This document shows, in pieces, positions 1 to 9,294 of a stretch of 34,308 nt of DNA. Numbering within the stretch: position 1 is the first letter of the stretch; each line of letters begins with the position of its first letter. Under the pieces are notes generated by a model. It searched no databases. It worked only from the letters and a program-made list of their open reading frames with translations, and was not told the DNA's origin. Both the position numbers and the translations under genes were made by a program. Origin of the DNA: Syncephalis plumigaleata (Eukaryota > Zoopagomycota > Zoopagomycetes > Zoopagales > Piptocephalidaceae); assembly GCA_025201365.1 (NCBI GenBank), contig JAIXMF010000128.1:1-34308 (forward strand), in the 5' to 3' direction.

Positions 1-459
1 TCTTCTTACCTTTTCCAGCCTTGGTCAAGCGAAGATGGAAGTTACGCTCCTTCAAACCAGTAACACTTTGAATAACCACGGCACCTGTCTTGGTGAGTGC
101 ACCAACACCATAATGGCAAAGTAAGCGGTCACCAAATAGTTGACATACTCTCTATTCAAGTAGCGGAAGATGAGATACATCGAGAATAGTACGCCTGAAC
201 CAATCAATGGGAACATGTATGCATCTTCAGTGGAGAGTGATTCCGTTTCCTCTTCTTCCTCGTCTGATGAGTAGTCTGTATCTACTTTATCCTTGGTAGA
301 TGTCGGTTTCTAGCAAATAACTATTAATAAATAACCTCTATATATCTATGCTTGTTTGCTTACCTTTATCTTCTTCAGTGATAAAAAGGAACCATAATAG
401 ATGGGAGCAACAGCCATTAGACTGAGGGCCGTATAGGCCGTTAATAAATCAAGATCCAT
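1..459 (-). CDS. HM13/SPP: Signal peptide peptidase (presenilin-type intramembrane aspartyl protease), N-terminal part
   Basis: SPP cleaves leftover signal peptides within the ER membrane. Only the N-terminal region is in the window; the catalytic YD and GxGD motifs would lie beyond the left edge. Exon 1 is 459-364 and exon 2 runs from 309 to the edge, with a GT-AG intron at 310-363. The protein starts MDLDLLTAYTAL with a first membrane segment, has an acidic stretch (SSDEEEEETE), then the family segment EDAYMFPLIGSGVLFSMYL, a second membrane helix and YLNREYVNYLVTAYF. It continues GALTKTG and LKERNFHLRLTK, as in the SPP N-terminal domain. The two halves are in different frames: after ...YFAIM (codon at 109-111) one G appears to be missing near 107-109, so the literal frame meets a stop at about 36. 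The upstream neighbour DDX59 is divergent. The identification rests on the order and spacing of these segments. Confidence 0.8.
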
Positions 460-800
460 GACCAGTTAGAATTGTATAACGCTAATGATATGGAACTGAA
501 CAGTATAACGATAATAATAAGCACTGGTACAGTTGGAAGTGGCTAGCAAAAGAAGTAGGGAAGAGATAGAACGAGATAGAGAGCGATACCGTTGCAAGTA
601 GCAAGTGTGAAAGACGAAGCATACACTTTAACGTGGGTTTTTTCGATTAGAGAACGTAAGCGCCGTTTAAACTCATGCCACATTGTGTGTCGTTCATTGA
701 TTGGTTAGCGTGCACCAATCATCGTTTATGCTGATGTAGTGTCACTTTATTTTCAATGTTGTCATCTTGATCTGTCGCGTTAGTTGTTTAACAGCCAATT
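460..800. promoter_or_regulatory. Divergent intergenic region between SPP and DDX59-like gene
   Basis: These 341 bp separate two divergent start codons and should hold both promoters. I see no convincing TATA box, RNA gene or repeat. The sequence is mixed in composition, with purine-rich stretches near 545-590. Confidence 0.4.
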
Positions 801-3111
801 ATGAATTCATTATTGGTACCGCGTTCTGTTGTACTTGGTAGACAAACAGCAGTGAATCATGCTAGAACAGGTAAGCTAAACGAATAATACTAGTAGAGGT
901 AGTATATATATGGGACCCTTTATTGAATCTCATTGTATTATATGCAGATTGTCAAGAATCCCGTTTAAAACGGAAGCAATCACTTGTTCAACCATTATCT
1001 GTATCCAAACGTGCACGAAATACACCAAATGACTTGTCTACTAATACTACTCACGAATCCCTTGACTCTAACACAGACAGTTATACTAGTAATAACAACA
1101 TTGATGTGAACGATTATTATCAGGACAATACTCCTATAAACAATAATGAAGTAGAGGAGGAAGAGGAAGAGGAAGAGCCAGTCAAGGAATTCGCATATTA
1201 TCAACGTCCTGCCTTACCCGATGAACCTGTCTGTATAGTATGTGGTCGATATGGCGAATACATTAATGATACGACCGAGCATGATGTTTGTAGGTGAGTA
1301 GAGTGTAGTGTTTGCACTACTATTACAACTATTCTATATACATATATATATATATACGTATTAAACTATTTAGTCTCGAGTGTAAGGCAAAAGATATTCA
1401 ACAGAGTGAGAGGAGAACACAGGCACCGATAGATGTAGTAGCCAACATTCCTTCATCTGGTAGATCAGTACCACCGATCTATCGACCAGTAGATCGTTTT
1501 CACGCTCATCTAGTTGCCTATCAGGCACATCCATCCATGGCAACTCTTTCTAATGAGGAGATGGACGCGTTACGCACAATGAAACAAATTAAAACGCGTG
1601 GTCGTCATATCCCACCGTTATTGGGTGATTTCGAGCATTTAACATTGCCGGAACAACTACGCGTCAATCTAGAAGCAGCCGGCTATAGTGCACCAACACC
1701 GATTCAAATGCAAGTTATTCCGGCGGCATTATCAGCACGGGATATTGTGGCTGCAGCACCCACGGGTAGTGGTAAGACGTTGTCATTCCTACTACCGTGT
1801 ATTATACATGCCTGCGCACTCAATAGTGCATTTCATCATGAGGGACGACCCTACGTGTTTGTCATTGCTCCTACCCATGATTTATGCGCTCAACTAGAAA
1901 GGGCAGCACAGCAACTGTGTAAGGGCTTACCCGAAATGCGAACCGCATTAATCACCGGCGAGCATCCCATACCGCCGCAATGGCATAGATTACAACGTGG
2001 TGTTGCTCTAGTATTCGGTACACCCGGTCGACTTGATCGAATACTCGAGACATGGCCTACAAAGTTGACTCGTCCGCGTGCCGATATCATTGTTCTAGAT
2101 GAAGTGGATCGACTGGTAGATTCGGCCGAAAAGGAGAGTGTAATGCGTCAATTACTCGGCAAGCTAACGAGTACGGGTATGCCATCACTTGATGGTTCGA
2201 GTCATCCGCATCAGTTGATGCTATTCTCTGCGACACGGGCATGGCGTACACGTCGTGTATTTAAAGCATGGCTACACGATCCCATTCGTATTGCCATCGG
2301 TGATCTAGACATGATAACACCGGATGTACGTCAGACGTTCTTCTGGGTGGAGAACACTTCAAAGAAGAAGCGTCTCTTTCTACTATTCAATGACCCCATA
2401 CGCTATCCATTACCGGCTATTGTATTCGTTGAATCGCGTATAGGTGCTGAACTACTAGCTAAAGCTATCGTGCAACGGTGTCCCGGTGTACGTGCACGTC
2501 ATGTTCATGGAGACACACCAAGTGAAGAGCGTGAATCTATCATGCACGCTGCCGGTCATGATGGATCAATTGAGGTCATTGTGGCAACGAGTGGATTATG
2601 GTCGCGTGGTATTGATCTGCCCAAGGTACGATTAGTCATTAATTTCGATATGCCACGACATCTCGATGAGTATATCCATCAAGTGGGACGAGCAGGTAGA
2701 GCGGGTGAACTAGGTCGTTCTATTAGTTTTATCAATGATGTAAGTAATCATTCAGATGTATCTCATTAACTATTGATTAATTCGTTGTAATACACATACA
2801 TATGCATATGCATACAGGATAGTAAAGGTTTATTTCGTGAATTGTTGGAAATGTTACGTAGCTTACCTACATCTCAAGTAGATCCATTACCGGTGGAATT
2901 ACGTCGTTACTCCACACATGTACATCGTTCGATTGATACAATGCTAGCAAATCCATACTCTCGTATTAATCAATCGAAATCAGCATTCAAATTTATAGTG
3001 CCACCAGATGCATCACTACCACCAACGAAGAAACCACGTAGAAATCCCACTAAATCGAAATCAACTAAAACTTTGAAACAACATGTAAAATATAATAAAC
3101 GTCGATCATGA
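801..3111 (+). CDS. DDX59: DEAD-box RNA helicase with N-terminal zf-HIT finger (DDX59 family)
   Basis: Exons 801-870, 948-1293, 1374-2739 and 2818-3111 join in frame to 691 residues. The zf-HIT finger has Cys at about 119, 122, 138 and 142 ([11 protein letters not shown]...DVCSLECKAK), the hallmark of the DDX59 branch. The last finger Cys lies in the next exon, so the intron at 1294-1373 must be removed to complete it. Helicase motifs follow: Q-motif region APTPIQ, motif I APTGSGKT (267-274), motif II DEVD (381-384, Val replacing Ala), motif III SAT (424-426) and motif [10 protein letters not shown]. After it comes SISFIND(D)SKGLF, as in DDX59, then a basic Lys/Pro tail. An acidic Glu run precedes the finger. 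The start at 801 is the only upstream ATG that fits the splice phase. DDX59 is an ATP-dependent RNA helicase whose substrates are not well defined. The gene converges on the uL2m gene with only 57 bp between their stops. Confidence 0.9.
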
Positions 3112-3168
3112 ATGAATAGACATGATCATGTAGATATCTTTGTATTTTTATTATTATTGCTGCGTAAA

Positions 3169-4326
3169 CTAACGTCTTGGTCTTGACTTGACTACGAGTG
3201 GATTCTTACGATGTCGTGTCGTGCCACCCTTGGCTAATTGTCCCCATGGCGATGTTGGTTGTCTACCACCCTTACTCTTACCACGTCCACCACCATTAGG
3301 GTGATCCACTTTATTCATGGCAGTACCACGCACAGTAGGACGCCAGCCTTTCCATCGACGTACACCCGCCTTACCATCAATACGATGTTGATGATTCGGA
3401 TTACTCGTTGTACCAATGGTGGCACATGCACCCACAGGAATACGACGTACTTCACCGGATGACAGTTTAACTTGTGCATAGCCACGCTTACCCGTTTGCA
3501 ATACTTGAGCATATGTGCCAGCTGCTCTAGCCAGTTGAGCAGGTCCATTCTTACGTAGACCGATACAATGCACGAGTGTACCCACTGGCACCATACTCAA
3601 TGGCATGCAATTACCCGGGGTAATACTAAGGGTTTGCGAGACATACACACTATCGGTATCGGTAGATTCATTGGATTGAGCATCATGATTACTATTACTA
3701 TCGGTAGTAGTGGCAGTCATATACGATACAAGTTGATCACCAGCTACTACTTTATCCGGTGCAATGATATATGAAAGTGCCTGAGTAGCCTCGCATCTTA
3801 GTAGTGCGATATGTGCAGTACGATTTGGATCATACTCTAGACGCACCACCGTATGGATACCCGGTGTCTTTCTATGCCAGTCGAGTAGACGAATACGACG
3901 ACGATGTCCACCACCACGATGTCGTACGGTAATACGTCCTGTATTATTACGACCGCCCTTATTACGCTTGGCTACCGTCAAGTTACGAACGGGTTTGCCC
4001 TTCCACAAGTGATCACGTAGCGGAAGACGACGGAAACGTAGACCGGGTGTACGTGGTTTGAACGTCTTGAACTGACCGTCAATACGAACAAGCGGTGTTT
4101 TAGGTCGTGACGCTATTGCTTTAGCGGAGGCATAGCGTACTTGTTGTTGTTGTTGCTGTTGTGCTATCGATAAACAGCGATTATTCTGTTGCGTAATCAA
4201 AGAAGTACGTAGACCGTTTAATGACGTAGAAAGTGAAGCCTTCTGCTCATGAACAGAATATACGCGGTTGATCGGCACTCTACTGTACACTGACCGCGAC
4301 AAGGCAGTCCGTAAAGTAGAGAACAT
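3169..4326 (-). CDS. RML2/MRPL2: Mitochondrial large-subunit ribosomal protein uL2m (L2/Rml2)
   Basis: This intron-less gene encodes 385 residues. L2 contacts the peptidyl-transferase region of the large-subunit rRNA. The start at 4326 (MFSTLRTALSRSVYSR...) gives an Arg/Ser-rich, acid-free N-terminus typical of a mitochondrial presequence; an upstream in-frame ATG at 4392 lies inside a transposon terminus and is less likely. A run of seven Gln sits near residue 60. The L2 core begins at TPGLRFRRLPLRDHLWKG and contains RNKGGRNNTGRITVRHRGGG, then the SH3-like part with GNCMPLSMVPVGTLVHCIGL. The conserved C-terminal rRNA-binding region follows (VRGTAMNKVDHPNGGGRGKS), including the His of the HPNGG loop. 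A Ser/Thr/Asn-rich insertion (about SNSNHDAQSNES) interrupts the middle of the fold and is absent from bacterial L2. Mitochondrial rather than cytosolic location is inferred from the leader and the bacterial-type core. Confidence 0.95.
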   Translation of the reverse strand: MFSTLRTALSRSVYSRVPINRVYSVHEQKASLSTSLNGLRTSLITQQNNRCLSIAQQQQQQQVRYASAKAIASRPKTPLVRIDGQFKTFKPRTPGLRFRRLPLRDHLWKGKPVRNLTVAKRNKGGRNNTGRITVRHRGGGHRRRIRLLDWHRKTPGIHTVVRLEYDPNRTAHIALLRCEATQALSYIIAPDKVVAGDQLVSYMTATTTDSNSNHDAQSNESTDTDSVYVSQTLSITPGNCMPLSMVPVGTLVHCIGLRKNGPAQLARAAGTYAQVLQTGKRGYAQVKLSSGEVRRIPVGACATIGTTSNPNHQHRIDGKAGVRRWKGWRPTVRGTAMNKVDHPNGGGRGKSKGGRQPTSPWGQLAKGGTTRHRKNPLVVKSRPRR

Positions 4327-4373
4327 GATCTGATGGAAGAATAGACGACGCGTAAAATAAAAATACAGTGTTT

Positions 4374-4616
4374 TTCCATCCGATTTGCGCATTTATCCTT
4401 CAACATTTGCAGTTTATTAATAAATAGATTTACACAATTGTTAACACCATTATCATCATAGAAATGCCAATTGACACAGCATGATAATAATAACAATTCA
4501 GTATTCAGTAATGGATCATTTATTGATAGCGATAACTATCATCATCAATTCTATAAGGTAGATGATACAAGTATATTAGTATAGTTGGATATTGCCATGT
4601 CATGTAATTACAAGTA
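4374..4616 (+). repeat. Left terminal repeat of the small element
   Basis: By eye this aligns without large gaps to 20001-20253, with high identity from about 4412 onward and weaker identity in the outer 40 bp. Similarity stops abruptly after ACAAGTAG at 4616, where the TnpB-like frame begins; the large element instead continues TAATAAACTAG. That marks an internal deletion junction. Confidence 0.75.
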
Positions 4617-4799
4617 GCTATTGATTATCGTGTATGGAATCGGGATATGGCTGCATGTCTGAATTTTATTCAGATTATCCGCAGTCATCGTGCTGATGGT
4701 CGTATTCCAACACAATTTCAACGAGGTGCTGTTCCTTCTAAACGTTCAAGAAAAGGAGGACAAGATCAACGGGGGTCCAAACAACAAAAATCAAATTAA
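4608..4799 (+). pseudogene. C-terminal remnant of a TnpB/Fanzor-like (IS605 OrfB-type) nuclease gene
   Basis: A frame open from 4608 ends at TAA 4797-4799. From 4623 it encodes 58 residues, DYRVWNRDMAACLNFIQIIR then SHRADGRIPTQFQRG and a basic Ser/Lys/Gln tail. The WNRDxAAxLN motif followed by a ten-residue helix matches the end of the RuvC-like domain in OrfB/TnpB-type proteins and their eukaryotic Fanzor relatives (the NRDxNAAxNI motif carrying the last RuvC aspartate). Everything upstream, including the zinc ribbon and the other two RuvC acidic residues, is replaced by terminal-repeat sequence, so the copy cannot be functional. The frame points toward the right terminus and stops 81 bp short of it. 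The family call rests on a short motif; another transposase with a similar C-terminus is possible. Confidence 0.45.
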
Positions 4800-4880
4800 C
4801 CGTGGAGTTATCGCTGCCACACCCCAAAAGATAACTGTAAGTGTTAACATCATTATTATTTATTCATACAACAGAAAGCT

Positions 4881-4901
4881 AACTGCGCAAATTGGATGGA
4901 A
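4881..4901 (-). repeat. Right terminus of the small element
   Basis: AACTGCGCAAATTGGATGGAA differs at only 2 of 21 positions from the reverse complement of the left end (4374-4394). It shares 17 of 21 with the right end of the large element (23570-23590). Confidence 0.65.
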
Positions 4902-4982
4902 ATGGTCTGTAATGTTCGAATCATCATGAATCAGAATAATCTAATCAAATTTATATTAATAAATGATAGTGTTAACTATTAG

Positions 4983-5075
4983 ATGATGACATCTCTCTCA
5001 TTCTCCTCCTCTCTCCTCTTCTCCCACTATTGTTGTTGCTGTACACTGGTTAGCATAGTATCTGTATCTATTAGT
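4983..5075 (+). promoter_or_regulatory. CT-rich tract immediately upstream of COG1
   Basis: About 45 bp of almost pure C/T (CTCTCTCATTCTCCTCCTCT and onward) lies 40-85 bp before the COG1 ATG. Such tracts are common around transcription starts of fungal house-keeping genes. A comparable tract precedes MED16. Confidence 0.4.
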
Positions 5076-8000
5076 ATGAATTCCTCGTTCTCTGCTACCT
5101 CACCTCGTTCACCTTCTTATGGTGGTGCTTCCTCCGGTTGGACAGCTAGTCAAGCGCGTGATGCTAGTATTGATGGTATATTTCGTAAATATGATATATC
5201 ACGTATACATATTCTGGAGAAACGTACACGGTGAGTGAATAACAATATAGAATAGCATACAAATATCTAATGACTAGCTAAATGACGTAATAATGAATAG
5301 GAATGACGCTCGTAAAACGCAAAATGATCTACGTACTTTAATACGGTAAGATAGTTCGAGTATGCATAAACTAGGTGTAGCATATATTCATGATTGCTGT
5401 ATCGCAAATAGTGATCGATATCATGACATCATGTCAACAACCACTACACTACAAGAGATGGAGAGATCAACACAACGCTTAATCCATAATGTACAAGTAC
5501 TACAGCAATATACTCAAATGGCTACAACTGATGATACAATACCGGCATCATTACCAATGACTACACGGTTAGTATGATGAATACTGCATCTATAATGTAT
5601 ATATGGCACTAATATGACATTATAGACGTGAAATAGATTCAACAACGGTAGTCAATATTCTACTATCAATCCTACCTGAATTGGTAATCTAAATGAACAT
5701 ATGAATGATATGTAAAATAAGATATACTAATCATTACAGTATAGGTATGGCAAGCATTAGATGTTAGGAATACATTACAAGCTGCGATGTTATTATTATT
5801 ACTTGAAGAATTACATTCTACTAGTTCATCTACTGTAAATATTACATTGTAATACTATTGTATTAAGATGCTCATTTCATATGTCTATTTATTTATAGAT
5901 TACTATTCAATCTATTACTCGATTACGTTTACTGGTCGAGGAACAAACGAGACAACAATTGGCACGACACGATATAGCCATTGATGTAAATATGGATAGA
6001 CATATTATTGTAATCTATTAACATTGTATGATGATGATTATTAGGAATTGGCCAGATTGTTCTATGTATTAAGACTACTTGATGTTTACAAGACATGGGA
6101 TAAGGCTATCGGTATTTATCTCGATGCTCGACGACATCTTTTGGATGACATGCTTGATTCTCATTTATGGACATCGGATACAGGCAAATGCATCATTAAT
6201 GTGTTGGCAATAGTGCGAGATACTTGGTCCTATGCCATTAGTCTTCCCAGTTATTACAATGATAGTGATACTAGTACTATTACAAAGCCATTATTCGCAA
6301 GTCCTAGTATAATCGAGTGTATCTCGCAGTTAATACGAACGATACATGATCGACTATTGTTTACAGTTGTTTGTAAGAAGCATGATATTGATGCGATCAT
6401 GTATACACTCAAGGAGAAATGGTGCTCGACACAATATTGGAACAAGGAACGATTTCTACTTGAAACTATACCGAGAACCACTATGCTATCCATAATGAAA
6501 ACGTGGAATGATCAAGTACAGGCACAACTTGTAGCATTAGTATCACACGCCCTTAACGAGACGAGTGATGCCACAAGATTGGTACAAGCACGAATCGATG
6601 TTTTACGATGGATTGACGAGCCAGTATCGATGACATCATGGAATCAGGTAGGACTAGTCTGTATCTGATTGATTGATTTATATGTATATTTATCACTTTA
6701 TTGTAGATTCGTACATTTATGTCAAATGATACAATATCACTATGGGATGATATATGTCGTAATAGTTTTAAAGAGCGATTTGAAGCAATTGCTCGAGAGA
6801 TGTTCAATCAAGTGATTACACAACCCGATACATTTATACGACCTTTACTAAATCAATTAGACAATGATAAATATACAGGTAAGATGAGCGAGTATTAGTT
6901 TATATGACTAGTTAATAATAACAATGATGATCATTAGATTTGTTAACTACTCATTGGACTCCATTATCATTATTCAGTAGTGTTGACACTATCCGTAATG
7001 CATGTGATATGACCATTGTTGGATGGACAGATGAATTATTGGAAGTGGTGCAACAATTGAAATCGACACTTGTTAACATATACAAAGTGTATAGACCGGC
7101 CATTCATCCAGTAGATGCTACCACAACCACTACATCAATTACAGGTAGAAATCTACGTTTACTTGCATGGTATTTATAATTATACAATTAGATAATGATA
7201 TATACGATACTAATAGTAAGTGGATAGGGAACAAGAAGATTTGGCACATTTCCTTAATGATCAACAAGAAGCAACTCTATTGGAGTATGCAGTTGGATTA
7301 GAACAATTGGTCAAATGTATTACAAATCAATTAGACATGAATGACAAGTCTTTACAACGTAAGTGTAATGAATGAATTAGTACGTATATATATATATATG
7401 TAATAACTAATATGTCAATAGATACAGCACTATTTATACAATTACGCTTTATTGGTCAATTATCAAATGTATTAAGAAATCAACAATATTCACTAATACA
7501 ATCATATCTACCAGATACAAATGACAATCATGATCATGATGTCAATGATACAAACAACTCAACAACAAAGACATCATCATCATCATTATTTTCAGATAAA
7601 TTACTTGCTGTGTATAATCTAGCACATCAATCATGGATACAAGTACAAATGGATCAATTCGATCATGCAATCACACAGTATTTAGATGATATCAAACGTG
7701 ATAGTATAGAACCGACTGAAGGATGGATTGTCATTAATAAGAAGAAACTTCCCAGTCAAGTATCATGGCAATTACTTGCTTCACTTTCTCAAATTATACA
7801 TCAACTACAATCGATGAGTGTTGATGTAGTAGAACCAGTATGTAAATGATCATTCTATGTAATACTCACATTAACTAATTAATAATCATGATAATTAGAT
7901 ATTAAGTACTATATCATCTACAATCATAGCACGTCTATTAGATAAACTAGAAATAGGATTGATGATAAAAGTAAACAAGATCAATAATGATGATGATGTC

Positions 8001-8438
8001 ACTAGACAATCATCAAGATGTATACTTAGTATGTATACACAATATCAACTCGTATTTGATACTATTTTCATAGTAGAGAAAGTACTAGCAACTAGTTTAT
8101 CTACATCAGAGAATCATCAAGTAAAGGAACGACTTGATCAACAATTAGCATGTCATGCACCATTAATCTACGATGAGAAACCAAGATCATCATTGAAATT
8201 ACTTTACAACAGTATTGATCGTTATATTACAAAGACTGCATCATTCTACTATCCATACACTGTGTCATCATCGAGGGATACTACGAATGAAAAGTAAGTC
8301 ATATCAAGCATTTATAATGATCTATTACATTAATCTATTTGTTATACGATATATAATAGAACAAATCCAGTTCGTCCAATTCCTTCACGTGAACCTTGTC
8401 AACGATTTAAGCTGTTATCACTTTCTAATCAACCCTAA
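5076..8438 (+). CDS. COG1: Conserved oligomeric Golgi complex subunit 1
   Basis: Thirteen exons (5076-5230, 5301-5345, 5412-5567, 5626-5683, 5745-5834, 5899-5985, 6045-6647, 6707-6878, 6938-7169, 7228-7358, 7422-7837, 7899-8293, 8360-8438) join in frame to 872 residues. COG1 belongs to lobe A of the COG tether, which captures retrograde vesicles at the Golgi. The N-terminal Vps51/COG1 signature is clear: a Ser-rich leader, then DGIFRKYDISRIHILEKRTR, NDLRTLIRDRYHDIMSTT and a coiled-coil segment EMERSTQRLIHNVQ. ILPELVWQALDVRNTLQAAM resembles the COG1 'IWxALD' segment. The middle is helical and low in similarity, and the C-terminus ends RFKLLSLSNQP, as COG1 proteins often end in RFKLL. An upstream in-frame ATG at 4983 would add a Ser/Cys-rich stretch encoded by the CT tract, so 5076 is preferred. 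Introns are short with CTAAY-like branch sites. Confidence 0.85.
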
Positions 8439-9294
8439 TGGCACAATATTATTAGTAATAATCAATTGAAATCCTGGTAACAATAACCACGTATACATTT
8501 ATTTTATTGGCCACCAATAATAAGAACTAGTAAATACTCAATGGATTACATCACAGTTTATTACCTATTATATTTTGTGTATCATATAAACCATCATCAA
8601 AGAATATACGAGAATACGAGAGAAGGAAAACAAGGGGAAGGGTGAATGGGTGATGTCCACATCCTTCACAATTAGAAACTGTTTAGTTCCCAACTGGCCT
8701 TGATCCAATTGGCATTCACCCATTCATTCATTCACTCATTCATCCTTGTTCACACTCAACTCACTTATTATTATTATTATCCACTCACTCACTTACCTAC
8801 CCACCTACCTACCCACCCGACAACCCAACAACCAATCCACTATCAATCCTTGGCCATATAGTAGTAACTGTACTGCGTACCAGCATATTCGAAGCAAGAT
8901 CGTACCATCTAGTCACCTCATTAGGTGGACTCCTAGTACTAGTTACTAATCTACGTATGTGGTACTTTAGTAGATTACAAACACACTAACAAGCCATACT
9001 GGATCACGCTCTCATCCGCGCATATACACTTGAATACGTACGCACACTCTTACTCACTCACTCACTCACTCATCTACTTGACGTGTGTTGTCATTTTGAA
9101 CTATTCTCATCTTTACACACACACACTCACACTACTCACACGCACTCACCACTCACTCACCACTCACTCACTTATTACCCGTCCTCCACCCGACACTCTT
9201 CCGCTTGCAGCAACAAAGCCTTGGGCTTACGTGCTGCCGTTGTTGATACCCGTGTTTGCGATCGCTGTCGCAATCCAAGCAGCACACCGCCGTG
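8439..9294. other. Intergenic region with tetranucleotide-like low-complexity tracts
   Basis: No gene is evident in these 856 bp. They contain ATTC/ACTC-type microsatellite stretches at about 8718-8745, 8758-8820 (CTCA/CTAC) and 9050-9175 (CACT). There is also a perfect 9-bp inverted repeat, GGGTGAATG at 8640-8648 and CATTCACCC at 8713-8721. The COG1 3' UTR and the EPL1 promoter/5' UTR must lie here. Two ATG-initiated frames cross the ACTC tract (from 9030 and 9083), but their composition is pure repeat. I found no tRNA fold. Confidence 0.5.
9050..9175. repeat. (ACTC)n-like microsatellite upstream of EPL1
   Basis: CACTCACTCACTCACTCATC and several degenerate ACTC/ACAC blocks cluster 120-245 bp before the EPL1 start. 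Together they form a C/T/A-only low-complexity tract on this strand. Confidence 0.6.

Larger units (their letters stand above)
4374..4901. mobile_element. Small internally deleted long-TIR DNA transposon relic
   Basis: The left part (4374-4616) is clearly related to the first ~250 bp of the large element at 20001; for example AATAAATAGATTT(A/G)CACAATTG and CATCATCAATTCTATAAGG are shared. The right end (4881-4901, AACTGCGCAAATTGGATGGAA) is an inverted copy of the left end and also resembles the right end of the large element. Between them lies the 3' end of a TnpB/Fanzor-like reading frame. The 9-bp flanks (ACAGTGTTT and ATGGTCTGT) agree at 5 of 9 positions, so a decayed 9-bp target duplication is possible but not shown. 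It fills the divergent promoter between uL2m (48 bp away) and COG1 (about 175 bp away). Confidence 0.7.

Noticed and set aside
1-120. An intron to explain the SPP frame change
   Set aside because: The only GT...AG pair there would give a ~24-bp intron and remove conserved residues; a single missing G is simpler.
4690-4929. 79-aa ATG frame overlapping the small element
   Set aside because: It is out of phase with the TnpB-like frame and crosses the element's right end into flanking DNA; its composition looks random.
8439-9294. tRNA or snRNA gene in the COG1-EPL1 gap
   Set aside because: No cloverleaf, A/B box pair or Sm-site arrangement could be found by reading both strands.
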